From positions 992,001-1,056,000 of the forward strand of contig CP170506.1 in NCBI GenBank assembly GCA_042691655.1: a stretch of DNA of 64,000 bases, given 5' to 3'. The position numbers were made by a program, and so were the translations under genes. Under the pieces are notes generated by a model. That model had not been told where the DNA came from. It saw only the letters and a program-made list of their open reading frames with translations, and made no database searches. This DNA is from UBA695 sp042691655 (GTDB lineage: Bacteria; Verrucomicrobiota; Verrucomicrobiia; Chthoniobacterales; Chthoniobacteraceae). Every line of letters starts with the position of its first letter. Position 1 is the stretch's first letter. Below are positions 26,898 through 35,334 of the stretch, piece after piece.

Positions 26898-28937
26898 TTA
26901 GCTGCCCGTGGAATTTGATTTGGATACAGACTGTTCACCGGTGGGGGGGATATCCATGGCTTCGTCAAAGTTCTGATGATCGACAACCATCCCATTGTCG
27001 AGCGCGTTGCGTTTTTCCTGGCGCAGATATTTGAATAAAAGACGCATATCGCGGAAGCCACCCCAAGTGAACCAGAGCGTCCCTACCACAGCCCAGAAAA
27101 TCGGGATGCCAATGGCTACCCAATACCAAAAGGTAGACCAGACTGAGGAAGGCCACGGCGCAATGAGATTCCAGACCGAACCAATGATGAAAACCACAAA
27201 CCAGATCATCGTCCAAACGAAGAGCCCTATGGTGATCCATTGGTCTGTGCTGGAAAAATTTGAGTCGATGCCGATGACTGTGCGCCAAGTCATTTTGCTG
27301 GCAGGTATTGTCCTTTCCTTTCCATTGTTAGCCTCACCATGCCGGGCGTATTCCCCTCGGTGGAGCATACGGTCCATATTATAGTCCTGCTTACAGGTCA
27401 TCAAAGACACCACCAGGTACAACACCACTGCAATGACCGTGGCGAAGAATGAGATTTGCATGCCATTGAGCGGAAAGTGGTCACTGAACTGACGGGCTAG
27501 AATTCCGCCCGTGGAGAGTCCGGACCCCGCGATCAATGCAGCCCACGCGCCCGCCGTGGTGCCCTTTTTCCAGTAGAGGCCGCCAATGATCGCAGCGCCC
27601 GCGCCACCCACGAAGAGCCCCATTGTCACCTGCCACCACATCACGATGTATTCCGTTTGCTGGAACAGGCTCCCAAAAAGAAAGGCAAAGAACGCCACCC
27701 CCGCAATGGAGTAACGCAAAAGCTTGATGTGCTCCCGGGGGGTGAAGGGTTTTTTGCGAAGCGGCACAAGCACGTCCTGCACAAACAGGCTTCCCCACGA
27801 ATGCAAGTGGGTGCCGTCTCCGCCGAAAACGCCCATCAACAAAACCACACAGAGCGCCCCTTTCAAGCCGGTCGGCAGCATTTGCGATACCGCGACGGGA
27901 ATCTCCATTTGCTGCTGGATTTGCGGTTGGGAAATATTCGCCAACTCCATGTGAACCATGGCTGCCCGTGGGGCGAAGTCGGGGTGAATCAAATACGTCA
28001 TGGCGCAAATGCCAAGCAATGTCACCACAGGCCCCTTGCTCATTTCACGCCAGCGGCTGAGAATTCCCCCCATGCGGGACTCGTGCGCCGTAACGGCCGC
28101 CGCGTTATAGGCGCTCTGGTTTTGCCACGCCATCGTTCCATAAATAGCGACGAACATGGCCATCAGCACATACCAAATGTTGAAATCCTTCAGCCCCATC
28201 GAGTCGAATGGATTGAGCAACGATTGCCCCGGCGGGCGTTCGACAATTCCCGTGGTCGTGATCATGTGCGTCAGGGCGTAATTGATCTCATTCCAACTGA
28301 ACATGGCAACCAGCCCCACTACCAACACCAAGTACAAAATCTGCGACACCATTCCCTCGACGCAATTGGTCACCATTAACGTAATGAGGCCGCCGGAAAG
28401 TGTCATGACCAGCGTAATGGAAAGCAGAGCGCCCATCAGCGGGATGTAGGTGGGAATGTCAAACCCGGCGAGATGCAGCGTTGCAGGAAATCCAAGGAAA
28501 TAGACCAGAAAGCGCGAGCCCACGGCGGGGATAATGCCGAAATTGACAATGCCTGCTCCAAACCCAAGAAACCCAGTAAAGATGCGGAATGCTTTGCTAT
28601 AGCGCACCTCGAAGAACTGGGCCAGCGTCATTACTCGCGTCTCTCGATAACGGTAAATCACAAAGCCGGAAATCGCCACAATCAACGTCACTGGAATATT
28701 GATCCAGTTCCACCAATTCAATGTGAATCCGGAGTTTTTTAGCACTTCGAAAGTCGCCACGAAGGAAACCGCGCCCGCACCCATCTCCCCTTTGGCCACC
28801 GCCAGAAGGTAGCGGCCAGCCACGCGCCCGCCTGATAAAAAGTCTGCGACGCTATTCATGTAGCGCCGCGTATAAATGGCGATCCAGATGACCGCAAACA
28901 TCAATAGGGAAACTAAAAGCCAATCCAGCCAGTGCAT
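26898..28937 (-). CDS. Sodium:solute symporter (SSS family)
   Basis: 679 residues from ATG 28937 (MHWLDWLLVSLL); the longer frame is rejected because it overlaps the lyase gene. About 13-14 hydrophobic segments are visible, with the SSS-like loop 'FLSGGRVAGRYLLAVAKGEMGAGAVSF' and the core 'VMTLSGGLITLMVTN' region. A long loop rich in charged residues follows ('HRGEYARHGEANNGKER'), and the C terminus is soluble. These carriers bring sugars, uronates or other solutes in with Na+. It is third in an operon after the GH42-like enzyme and oligogalacturonate lyase, so galacturonides or galactose are candidate substrates (inference). Confidence 0.88.
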   Translation of the reverse strand: MHWLDWLLVSLLMFAVIWIAIYTRRYMNSVADFLSGGRVAGRYLLAVAKGEMGAGAVSFVATFEVLKNSGFTLNWWNWINIPVTLIVAISGFVIYRYRETRVMTLAQFFEVRYSKAFRIFTGFLGFGAGIVNFGIIPAVGSRFLVYFLGFPATLHLAGFDIPTYIPLMGALLSITLVMTLSGGLITLMVTNCVEGMVSQILYLVLVVGLVAMFSWNEINYALTHMITTTGIVERPPGQSLLNPFDSMGLKDFNIWYVLMAMFVAIYGTMAWQNQSAYNAAAVTAHESRMGGILSRWREMSKGPVVTLLGICAMTYLIHPDFAPRAAMVHMELANISQPQIQQQMEIPVAVSQMLPTGLKGALCVVLLMGVFGGDGTHLHSWGSLFVQDVLVPLRKKPFTPREHIKLLRYSIAGVAFFAFLFGSLFQQTEYIVMWWQVTMGLFVGGAGAAIIGGLYWKKGTTAGAWAALIAGSGLSTGGILARQFSDHFPLNGMQISFFATVIAVVLYLVVSLMTCKQDYNMDRMLHRGEYARHGEANNGKERTIPASKMTWRTVIGIDSNFSSTDQWITIGLFVWTMIWFVVFIIGSVWNLIAPWPSSVWSTFWYWVAIGIPIFWAVVGTLWFTWGGFRDMRLLFKYLRQEKRNALDNGMVVDHQNFDEAMDIPPTGEQSVSKSNSTGS

Positions 28938-28975
28938 AGTAAGTTTCTTTAAACGGGAGTACGATGGTTCGAAAG

Positions 28976-30115
28976 TCAGCGCTGTTTCCAATCCTTTAGC
29001 GAATCGAACTCGGGTATCGGGGCTAGATAAACATTGCCGTAGCCAGTGTGGCGGTCCGAAGTAAACAATATCGACTTTCCATCGGGAGTGAAACGCGGAT
29101 GAACATGGAGTTGCTGGATTTTAGCCGTGGAATCGTGCCGGCAAAGAACGCGTGGCCCCACAAGTTTTCTGTCGATACGCTTCCATAATTTTAGGACGCC
29201 GTCTTCATAACCGTCTCCGATTATTAGTTCATCTTCGTAAGAAAAGACGTGTCCGGTTTGCGATGCCTGTTTGGAAATCCAGCCGTTTGAGCCAGTGAAG
29301 TCGATCCCCCCGATTGCGAATCCATTGCCTGATCGCGAAAATCCGTGGAAGCCGATCCGGCGTCCGTCCCGATACCAATATTCATGTCCAACGCAAAAAT
29401 CGGGATCGGGTGAGGGGAGTTTCCACGAGCGGCCCGACGCGATGTCGAGCCCAAAGATGCGATTGTCCACCTGTTCCCACGGCCCTTCGTGGCAATAGGT
29501 CAACTGATTGGGGTTTGTGGGCGAGGTATTGACGTGTCCGATCCATACCTGCTCTTCAAAGACTACTTCGGCGGGGCCTCCTGTAGTGGGTATGCGCAGA
29601 ATGCGGCTCGTCGGGCGGCTTTTGAAGACATCTCGGAAGCCGACATAACCGCGGAGCAAATCTGTCTCGATATGGTTTTCGGGTTCCTTGTAAGTTGAAA
29701 ACAAAACATGGGTCCCATCGGCAGAGCAGTTGACCATCAGCGGATGCCAAGTGCCATCTTGCTCCCATAGCATGCGCACTTTTTGGGTGACGATATCGAC
29801 TGCGGCGAGATTGACGCCAATCCAAAAATAGACTTCGTCCTTAAGTGGGTTTTTGCACGCTTCGACAAACTGAATTTCGAGCGGCGCAGGGGGCGGCTCA
29901 ATGTCGGTAATTTGCTCGATTTCGCCCGTCTCAAGATCCGCTCCATAAAGGTTTGTGCGGTTATTGCGGTCGGATGAAAAAAGGAGCTTTTTCCCGCCGT
30001 CGTACCATCCAGGGTTGGTAAAGTAGAAATGATGACTATGTCCCTTGTAGTTGGTGAGTTGGATAATCTCCAGCCCGGTAAGAGGATCTTTGTAGGTAGA
30101 GCGTTCGCTATTCAT
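28976..30115 (-). CDS. ogl: Oligogalacturonate lyase (PL22-like)
   Basis: 379 residues, a seven-bladed beta-propeller of the pectate lyase 22/oligogalacturonate lyase family, which splits unsaturated digalacturonate to 4-deoxy-L-threo-5-hexosulose uronate in the cytosol. Hallmarks are 'GHSHHFYFTNPGWYDGG', 'SDRNNRTNLYGADLETGEI', 'YCHEGPWEQVDNRIFGLD' and 'VGHEYWYRDG', and the final 'LFTSDRHTGYGNVY'. The His residues in these segments correspond to catalytic or Mn2+-binding positions in the family. No signal peptide is present. It lies 12 bp after the GH42-like gene and 38 bp before the symporter start. Good call; the exact oligouronide preference is unknown. Confidence 0.85.
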   Translation of the reverse strand: MNSERSTYKDPLTGLEIIQLTNYKGHSHHFYFTNPGWYDGGKKLLFSSDRNNRTNLYGADLETGEIEQITDIEPPPAPLEIQFVEACKNPLKDEVYFWIGVNLAAVDIVTQKVRMLWEQDGTWHPLMVNCSADGTHVLFSTYKEPENHIETDLLRGYVGFRDVFKSRPTSRILRIPTTGGPAEVVFEEQVWIGHVNTSPTNPNQLTYCHEGPWEQVDNRIFGLDIASGRSWKLPSPDPDFCVGHEYWYRDGRRIGFHGFSRSGNGFAIGGIDFTGSNGWISKQASQTGHVFSYEDELIIGDGYEDGVLKLWKRIDRKLVGPRVLCRHDSTAKIQQLHVHPRFTPDGKSILFTSDRHTGYGNVYLAPIPEFDSLKDWKQR

Positions 30116-30127
30116 GGCTAAAGAGAA

Positions 30128-32785
30128 TTAACGGCCCGTTTTGACGAGAAGCACTTCGCGGGCTTTGAGGGTGAAATTGGAAAGATTGATTTTTCGGCCG
30201 GAGATCAAATCCAAGCCGCTGCCCATGCCTTCGAACTTTAGTTGTTGGGAATGTGCGTACACGCTGACGAGGGAAACAAGCGTTCCCTTCGAGAGAGCGG
30301 CCACGCGGTAATCCACTCCCCGTGTCCTGTCTCCGGAGTCGACGTCCATGAGCGCTGGGGCATTTTTTGTCGCTCCCTTTAATGTCACTCCGACGGTTTG
30401 CATATCGGCTTTGAGGTCGCCTTTGATGGCGATGGATGGCGGAAGTGCCAAGCCGGATCTCGGTTGATGGTATTCGTTAAACCCCAGGTTATCTTCTCCA
30501 ATCGGAACCACCTTGAAACCTTGTCGTGTCAGCTTTGCGATACCCTCGGCTGCACCATCCGTTGCATGGGTTAATGCAGGAAGGAAGAGAACCGATGCGC
30601 CGGGAAGTTGGCCCGTCGCCAATTGCCGATCGCTAATGAAAGTAACTTTATAGCCCGAGATCGTCAGCGCCGTGTATAGGTTTTTCACCGTCTCGGGATA
30701 GCGCGATTCCCAAAAGAGCGATGTCATGGAATAAACCAACGCTACATCAGGAGCGAGGTGGTTGAGCGTGCGAATTTCAGGAGCAAGGCGGTTAAGATCT
30801 AGCGCCGCCTTGCCTGCCGCATAAACATCAGCTGGCCGCATGTAAATGCTACCTTTGGCGCTGTTGGAGGAAGGCTCATTCCAAAGCCATATAGCGTAGG
30901 CCGACCGGTGATGTAGTGCCCCTTGCCACAAGACATTATAGATGTGTTCCGGTGGAATTGGTTCGGCAGGGTAACGGTCAACGATGAGATGCAGTTCCGA
31001 ATCAATGACGGGGCGCTGATGAAAAGAATTCAGCAAATCGTACCACAATTGGGTGCGGACCCACGTGTGGCTGAAAGGCCCATTCTGGGAGACGAAACTC
31101 CAACTATCGCACCCTGCGAGATCGGTGAATTCTGCGATCTGTTCGGGATCAACTCCACAATAGAGCCTACCGCCATGGGTGCGCTGTGCCTGGGGCCGGG
31201 TATCCATGAGGTCCGGGACAAGCTTTACATGTACGGGGATTTCTGGACTTCCAGCTTTGACTAAATCGTACATCCATCGATGCCATGCGGCGAAGTTGCG
31301 TTGATTGAAGCATACCCAATCATAGTACGCTGGCCACTGTGCGCTGTTTTGGGGAAAAGTTATGGCGGGAACTGGAACCTCTGCAAAGTCCGCGTAGTGA
31401 GTTCCGTATCGGCTGTTGAGCGTTTTGATGGAGCCATGCACGCTCTGTAAATAGAAGGCCCACTTTGGCAGGCTGTCCGGATCGCGCCCCGTTTGATTGT
31501 ACCCGGGTTCATTGCTAAGGCATAACGAGTTCAGTCCCGGAGCTTGGCCGATGAGTGGAACGAATGCGCCGATCCAGTCTTTCACCACGGTTTTTGCAAC
31601 GGGATGGTCGATATTGTAGTTGATGAAACCCTTCGCATTTACCTGGAGTTCCGGATATTTTTTCAGAGCCCAATCCGGGAAGTAGTGAGGAGCCAGCAGA
31701 ATATCCGCAAACATACCGCGTTCTGTCAGCCGTTGCAGCAATCGTGGCGCAGAACGGGCCGTCTGACTTAGTATTCCGGTTTCGGACATTTCGCGTGGGC
31801 CGAATTCCTGCTGCACTAAAGTCGTGTGAGTGGCCGCCAGAAAATCGAGGTCTTTGTTAATCTGATTGAAGAAGCCGTATCCTCCGAGGATAACCGGAAC
31901 TTTCTCCGCTGCACTGGGTTTGCTCCAAAACATTCCGTCTCCATCGAAACTAATCCGTCCCCCTGTCAGTTTGGGTATTCGATAAGGGGCGACCGTATGG
32001 CTTCTGAGAGCTTCAATCCGCTTTCTGATGGATTCAAGCACCATGGCTGTTTCCCGGGCTTGCAGGCGGTTCCATAAGAGCACCTCTGAGGCGCTGGGCC
32101 CTTCTACTTTGAGTCCTTGAGTCCCGCCGGGCCCTCCGGTTTTTAGCCGGTCAATGTAGTGTTGGGCGATTTGCAGTCCCATCGAAATCTCGCCATCGTT
32201 TGCGTATTCGGAACGATCAAACACGAGTGCCTCAATCCTAGCCAGTTCGGCATGATTTGTGTCCATTAAAGCAGCAATTTCCCCGGGCCGATCTTCGATA
32301 GCTTCCAGGGTAACTCGGTTAAGCCAAAGTTCATCCGTTTTTTCAAAAACACGCAGACTCACCTCTGCGTTTCCTTGCGCGTTGGCAGTGAAAGTGGTTT
32401 CCACCTGGGTCCAATCGAAAGTTCCTTTTGGCAATGGCACCTTCTGGCCGTCCGCCTCCAATGCGCCGGATCCCGCATTCCTGCCTTTTACCCAAGCTGT
32501 CACACGATAGGCGGTTCCTTTCGATAACAGGGAAACGGTCTGCGTCAGGGATGCGACTGCGGGTTCACTCGTGGAGGCAGGCACCACAATCTGGATCACT
32601 GTTCCACCATCCAGCCCGGCTTGGGACATCACCTGTGCAGATGCGGCCTGGGTGCCTGGTTTCCACGTCCACCCTTGGAGCCCCTCTTCAAATCCTCCAT
32701 TTTGCAACAACGATCCCTCAACCTGGGCTATTTCAAAGCATAGGAACGTGGCAAAACAAAAGAGAAACAATGGATTTCGAACCAT
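30128..32785 (-). CDS. Exported GH42-like beta-galactosidase-type enzyme
   Basis: 885 residues from ATG 32785 with a signal peptide ('MVRNPLFLFCFATFLCFEIA'); the longer frame to 33007 crosses the operator region and is rejected. Residues about 25-165 look like a carbohydrate-binding jelly roll ('LLQNGGFEEGLQGWTW', a CBM4_9-like start). Residues about 280-680 are a clan GH-A TIM barrel resembling GH42 (acid/base Glu426 in 'CLSNEPGYN', nucleophile Glu597 in 'VIDSELHL'), followed by a 'VALVYS'/'FLPALTHA' Rossmann-like trimerisation domain. GH42 releases beta-galactose; context suggests pectic galactan side chains. It is first in the minus-strand operon and is read divergently from a LacI gene. 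Confidence 0.82.
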   Translation of the reverse strand: MVRNPLFLFCFATFLCFEIAQVEGSLLQNGGFEEGLQGWTWKPGTQAASAQVMSQAGLDGGTVIQIVVPASTSEPAVASLTQTVSLLSKGTAYRVTAWVKGRNAGSGALEADGQKVPLPKGTFDWTQVETTFTANAQGNAEVSLRVFEKTDELWLNRVTLEAIEDRPGEIAALMDTNHAELARIEALVFDRSEYANDGEISMGLQIAQHYIDRLKTGGPGGTQGLKVEGPSASEVLLWNRLQARETAMVLESIRKRIEALRSHTVAPYRIPKLTGGRISFDGDGMFWSKPSAAEKVPVILGGYGFFNQINKDLDFLAATHTTLVQQEFGPREMSETGILSQTARSAPRLLQRLTERGMFADILLAPHYFPDWALKKYPELQVNAKGFINYNIDHPVAKTVVKDWIGAFVPLIGQAPGLNSLCLSNEPGYNQTGRDPDSLPKWAFYLQSVHGSIKTLNSRYGTHYADFAEVPVPAITFPQNSAQWPAYYDWVCFNQRNFAAWHRWMYDLVKAGSPEIPVHVKLVPDLMDTRPQAQRTHGGRLYCGVDPEQIAEFTDLAGCDSWSFVSQNGPFSHTWVRTQLWYDLLNSFHQRPVIDSELHLIVDRYPAEPIPPEHIYNVLWQGALHHRSAYAIWLWNEPSSNSAKGSIYMRPADVYAAGKAALDLNRLAPEIRTLNHLAPDVALVYSMTSLFWESRYPETVKNLYTALTISGYKVTFISDRQLATGQLPGASVLFLPALTHATDGAAEGIAKLTRQGFKVVPIGEDNLGFNEYHQPRSGLALPPSIAIKGDLKADMQTVGVTLKGATKNAPALMDVDSGDRTRGVDYRVAALSKGTLVSLVSVYAHSQQLKFEGMGSGLDLISGRKINLSNFTLKAREVLLVKTGR

Positions 32786-32862
32786 GGAAGACGGGGGTGA
32801 TGAATGGATGGACCGAAGCGTCGGTGCGGTAAAGCCACGGTATAAACGCGGCTGCCTAAATA

Positions 32863-32885
32863 TGAGAACGTTACGATAATAGGAA
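32863..32885. promoter_or_regulatory. Candidate LacI-type operator upstream of the GH42-like operon
   Basis: TGAGAACGTTACGATAATAG, starting 32863, shares GAACGTTACGA plus most flanking bases with 26813 upstream of cassette 1. It lies 78 bp upstream of the GH42-like start and 176 bp from the divergent LacI start. Inverted half-sites are not perfect. Binding by the neighbouring LacI protein is inferred. Confidence 0.45.
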
Positions 32886-33020
32886 GCGAACAAACTGCCG
32901 TCAACAAATTTAGGATAAAATCCATTCTCCCCCTGCGATGGATAAGCCAGAAGGCATTTTCCCGAGGGGCAAAATCCCTTCCGGCTTCGGATTTTTTCCC
33001 AGTACACATCTTTCTTATTT

Positions 33021-33040
33021 TAAGATCGTTACGAGTCTGC
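33021..33040. promoter_or_regulatory. Candidate operator before the first LacI gene
   Basis: TAAGATCGTTACGAGTC contains the core CGTTACGA and lies 21 bp upstream of the LacI ATG. It shares only this 8-mer with the two stronger sites. If real it would allow autoregulation of the LacI gene. Confidence 0.3.
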
Positions 33041-33060
33041 TATTTTTCGCCTCCGCAACC

Positions 33061-34053
33061 ATGACAAAACTGAAGGATATAGCTCTCGCTGCCGGTGTCT
33101 CTGTTGATACCGTTTCCCGTGCCCTCAATGGAAAAACGAAGGCCTGCTGGCCGGGCGTAGCCCGCAAAGCTGAAGAAATACGGGAGCTTGCCCAGCGTAT
33201 GAATTACACGCCCAACCGGGCTGCCCAAATGATGCGCACGCAGCGCACCTACCAGATCGGCGTGCTGGTTGGAGAGTTATACAATCCCCAGACCGGTCTT
33301 GTCTTGGAAGCCTTCGGCGACACGCTCAATGCCCGTGGGTATGGCCTGGTGCTCGGCCTTTGCCGGGAGCTTGAGGATGCTCCATTAAAACGCTTTGTCA
33401 GCAATCTCCTTGATGGAGTTATCAATTTGCACCCCCTTCTTAACACAGCGGACTTAAGGCGCTTGGCGCCGAAACTCCCCATGCTCACCTATAACCGGAC
33501 GCCTCAGGAATCGCCCGCCGTTTACGATATGGTGGGTGGTGTTCACATGGCGCTCAAACATTTGTGGGCTTTGGGGCACCGGCGAGTTGCCTTGGTCACC
33601 GGGCCTCACAAACCCGAGCATGTGGCCAGCCGTATCTCGGGGTACGAATCGTTTTATGCCCGGCAATCTATCGCGGCATCTCCGGAATGGATTATCAACA
33701 CCGGGTGGAAACTCGAAGATGGCGAGGCTGCCGCGAAAGCATTTATAGAAACCGGCTGCACCGCATGCCTTGGCGGTAACGCACTTCTCTCGGTGGGGCT
33801 TGCCTTGGGATTGCGCCGCTTTAAAAAGGAGATTCCGCGCGATTATTCCCTGTTTTCGCTCGAAAACACCTTCATGACGCAAATCAGCAATCCCGCGATT
33901 ACTTCCATTGCCCATCCTATACCGAAGTTGGTCGATGCAACGGTGGAGGGTTTGATCGCCATAATCGAAAAACGCACCGCGCCCCCGTTCACTACCTTCC
34001 CCGTCACGATTATTGATCGCGGCTCAACCCGCAAAAATCAAGCGGAGCGCTAG
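33061..34053 (+). CDS. LacI-family transcriptional regulator (near GH42/cassette operons)
   Basis: 330 residues from ATG 33061 (MTKLKDIALAAG); the upstream extension lacks family similarity. The N-terminal helix-turn-helix 'LKDIALAAGVSVDTVSRALNG' region is followed by a hinge-like 'NYTPNRAAQMMR' and a periplasmic-binding-fold sensor ('IGVLVGELYNP', 'ALGHRRVALVTGP'). These regulators normally repress catabolic genes until a sugar-derived ligand binds. The gene faces the GH42-like operon across a 275-bp region with two candidate operators and overlaps the end of the next LacI gene by four bases. Its regulon probably includes both pseudopilin cassettes (inference, from shared motifs). Confidence 0.88.
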   Translation: MTKLKDIALAAGVSVDTVSRALNGKTKACWPGVARKAEEIRELAQRMNYTPNRAAQMMRTQRTYQIGVLVGELYNPQTGLVLEAFGDTLNARGYGLVLGLCRELEDAPLKRFVSNLLDGVINLHPLLNTADLRRLAPKLPMLTYNRTPQESPAVYDMVGGVHMALKHLWALGHRRVALVTGPHKPEHVASRISGYESFYARQSIAASPEWIINTGWKLEDGEAAAKAFIETGCTACLGGNALLSVGLALGLRRFKKEIPRDYSLFSLENTFMTQISNPAITSIAHPIPKLVDATVEGLIAIIEKRTAPPFTTFPVTIIDRGSTRKNQAER

Positions 34054-35060
34054 CGCGCGCGACCCCGGTCCGGGCGAATCGGAGCAATGGAATCTCGCAC
34101 TGCGAGCACGGGTTCCACAAGCACCGCTTCTTTGCTTGGCTGTTCTGAAATATGAGCCATCAACGCATCCACGGAAAGGCGCGCCAATTCCTCAACCGGA
34201 ATCCGCACGCTGCACAGTGGCGGAGTTGCCATTTCCGCGATCAGTGAATCATCGAAACCGCAGACCGAAATTTGCTCGGGAATCTTAAGCCCGCTGGCCT
34301 GGACTGCCTTCATCGCACCGACTGTCATCAGGTCGTTGGCTCCAATGATCGCTGTACAGCCTTTTTCCAAGAGCCGTGGCGCGCATCGCTTCCCTGATTG
34401 GAAACTCCAATCCCCGAATTCGATCCATTGGGTATACCCTGTTTTGCTGTGCTTTTCCAAAAACGCTTTGAAGCCCTGAATACGTTCCTGTGAGCCGCTA
34501 TCGCCCTTGGGCCCTGAGATGAACCCGATTTTTCGGTGCCCAAACCCCCATAGATAATCCGTGGCGATCCACAACCCCTTGAAATAGTCAAATCGCACGG
34601 AAAAATCCGGTGACGGGCGGAGAAAATGCAGGTAGGGAACCGTGACGCGGGCCGCTTGGAATGTCTGCGTATCGACCAGCGGATCAAGATTCAGAATTCC
34701 ATCGACCATGCCGTTGGAAAAATCGCTCAGATAAGATTTCGCCACCTCCAGGCTGCCATTGGTCAGGCCAAGAAGAAGTTTGTAACCGTTACTAAGTAGA
34801 TTGTGCTCAATGGCCTCGATTTTTTTGCCAGTGGAAGGGGTGGCCAGTTCCCGGACGAGAACGCCGATCTGAAAGGTCTTTTTCATCCGAATGGCTCTTG
34901 CCATTGAGTTTGGCCGATAATTCAGCTCGGTGGCAATGTTCAGGATTTTTTGCGCGACCATGGGGCTGATCCGCCCCTCCACCGCCTTGCCATTAAGCAC
35001 CACGGAAACGGACCGGACGGAGACATCCGCCTTGGCGGCAATTTGCTTCAAAGTGACCAT
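34050..35060 (-). CDS. LacI-family transcriptional regulator
   Basis: 336 residues from ATG 35060 (MVTLKQIAAKADV). The HTH is 'LKQIAAKADVSVRSVSVVLNG', then a 'NYRPNSMARAIR' hinge and a ligand-binding core ('IGVLVRELATPS', 'GHRKIGFISGPKGD', 'VCGFDDSLIAEM'). It is a close cousin of the regulator at 33061-34053, converges on it and overlaps it by four bases; the pair probably arose by duplication. It is divergent from the PEP-CTERM protein gene (274-bp gap), which is its most likely target. The gap 35061-35334 has no other feature I can support. Confidence 0.87.
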   Translation of the reverse strand: MVTLKQIAAKADVSVRSVSVVLNGKAVEGRISPMVAQKILNIATELNYRPNSMARAIRMKKTFQIGVLVRELATPSTGKKIEAIEHNLLSNGYKLLLGLTNGSLEVAKSYLSDFSNGMVDGILNLDPLVDTQTFQAARVTVPYLHFLRPSPDFSVRFDYFKGLWIATDYLWGFGHRKIGFISGPKGDSGSQERIQGFKAFLEKHSKTGYTQWIEFGDWSFQSGKRCAPRLLEKGCTAIIGANDLMTVGAMKAVQASGLKIPEQISVCGFDDSLIAEMATPPLCSVRIPVEELARLSVDALMAHISEQPSKEAVLVEPVLAVRDSIAPIRPDRGRAR

Positions 35061-35334
35061 AAGATGAAATGCATTCTAAAACCCCGGAAAGAGCAAGTCA
35101 TTCGCGGGTTCTTTAGGACGCCCCCCAAATTACGAAAATCCGTGGGCGTGGCAAGACAGGGATTGACAAGAATCACAGAAAGCGTAAAAGCTGCATAAAC
35201 GATTACCCAATCTGGCTCCGATTTCGGCCGGACCGCTTCGTGCGATTCGGAATTTCCACCTCGGGAACCTGTTGCCTGGAGTGAATTCGGCAACCCTGCG
35301 CAGTTTGCGTAAACCCCAAATATAAAACCCCACT

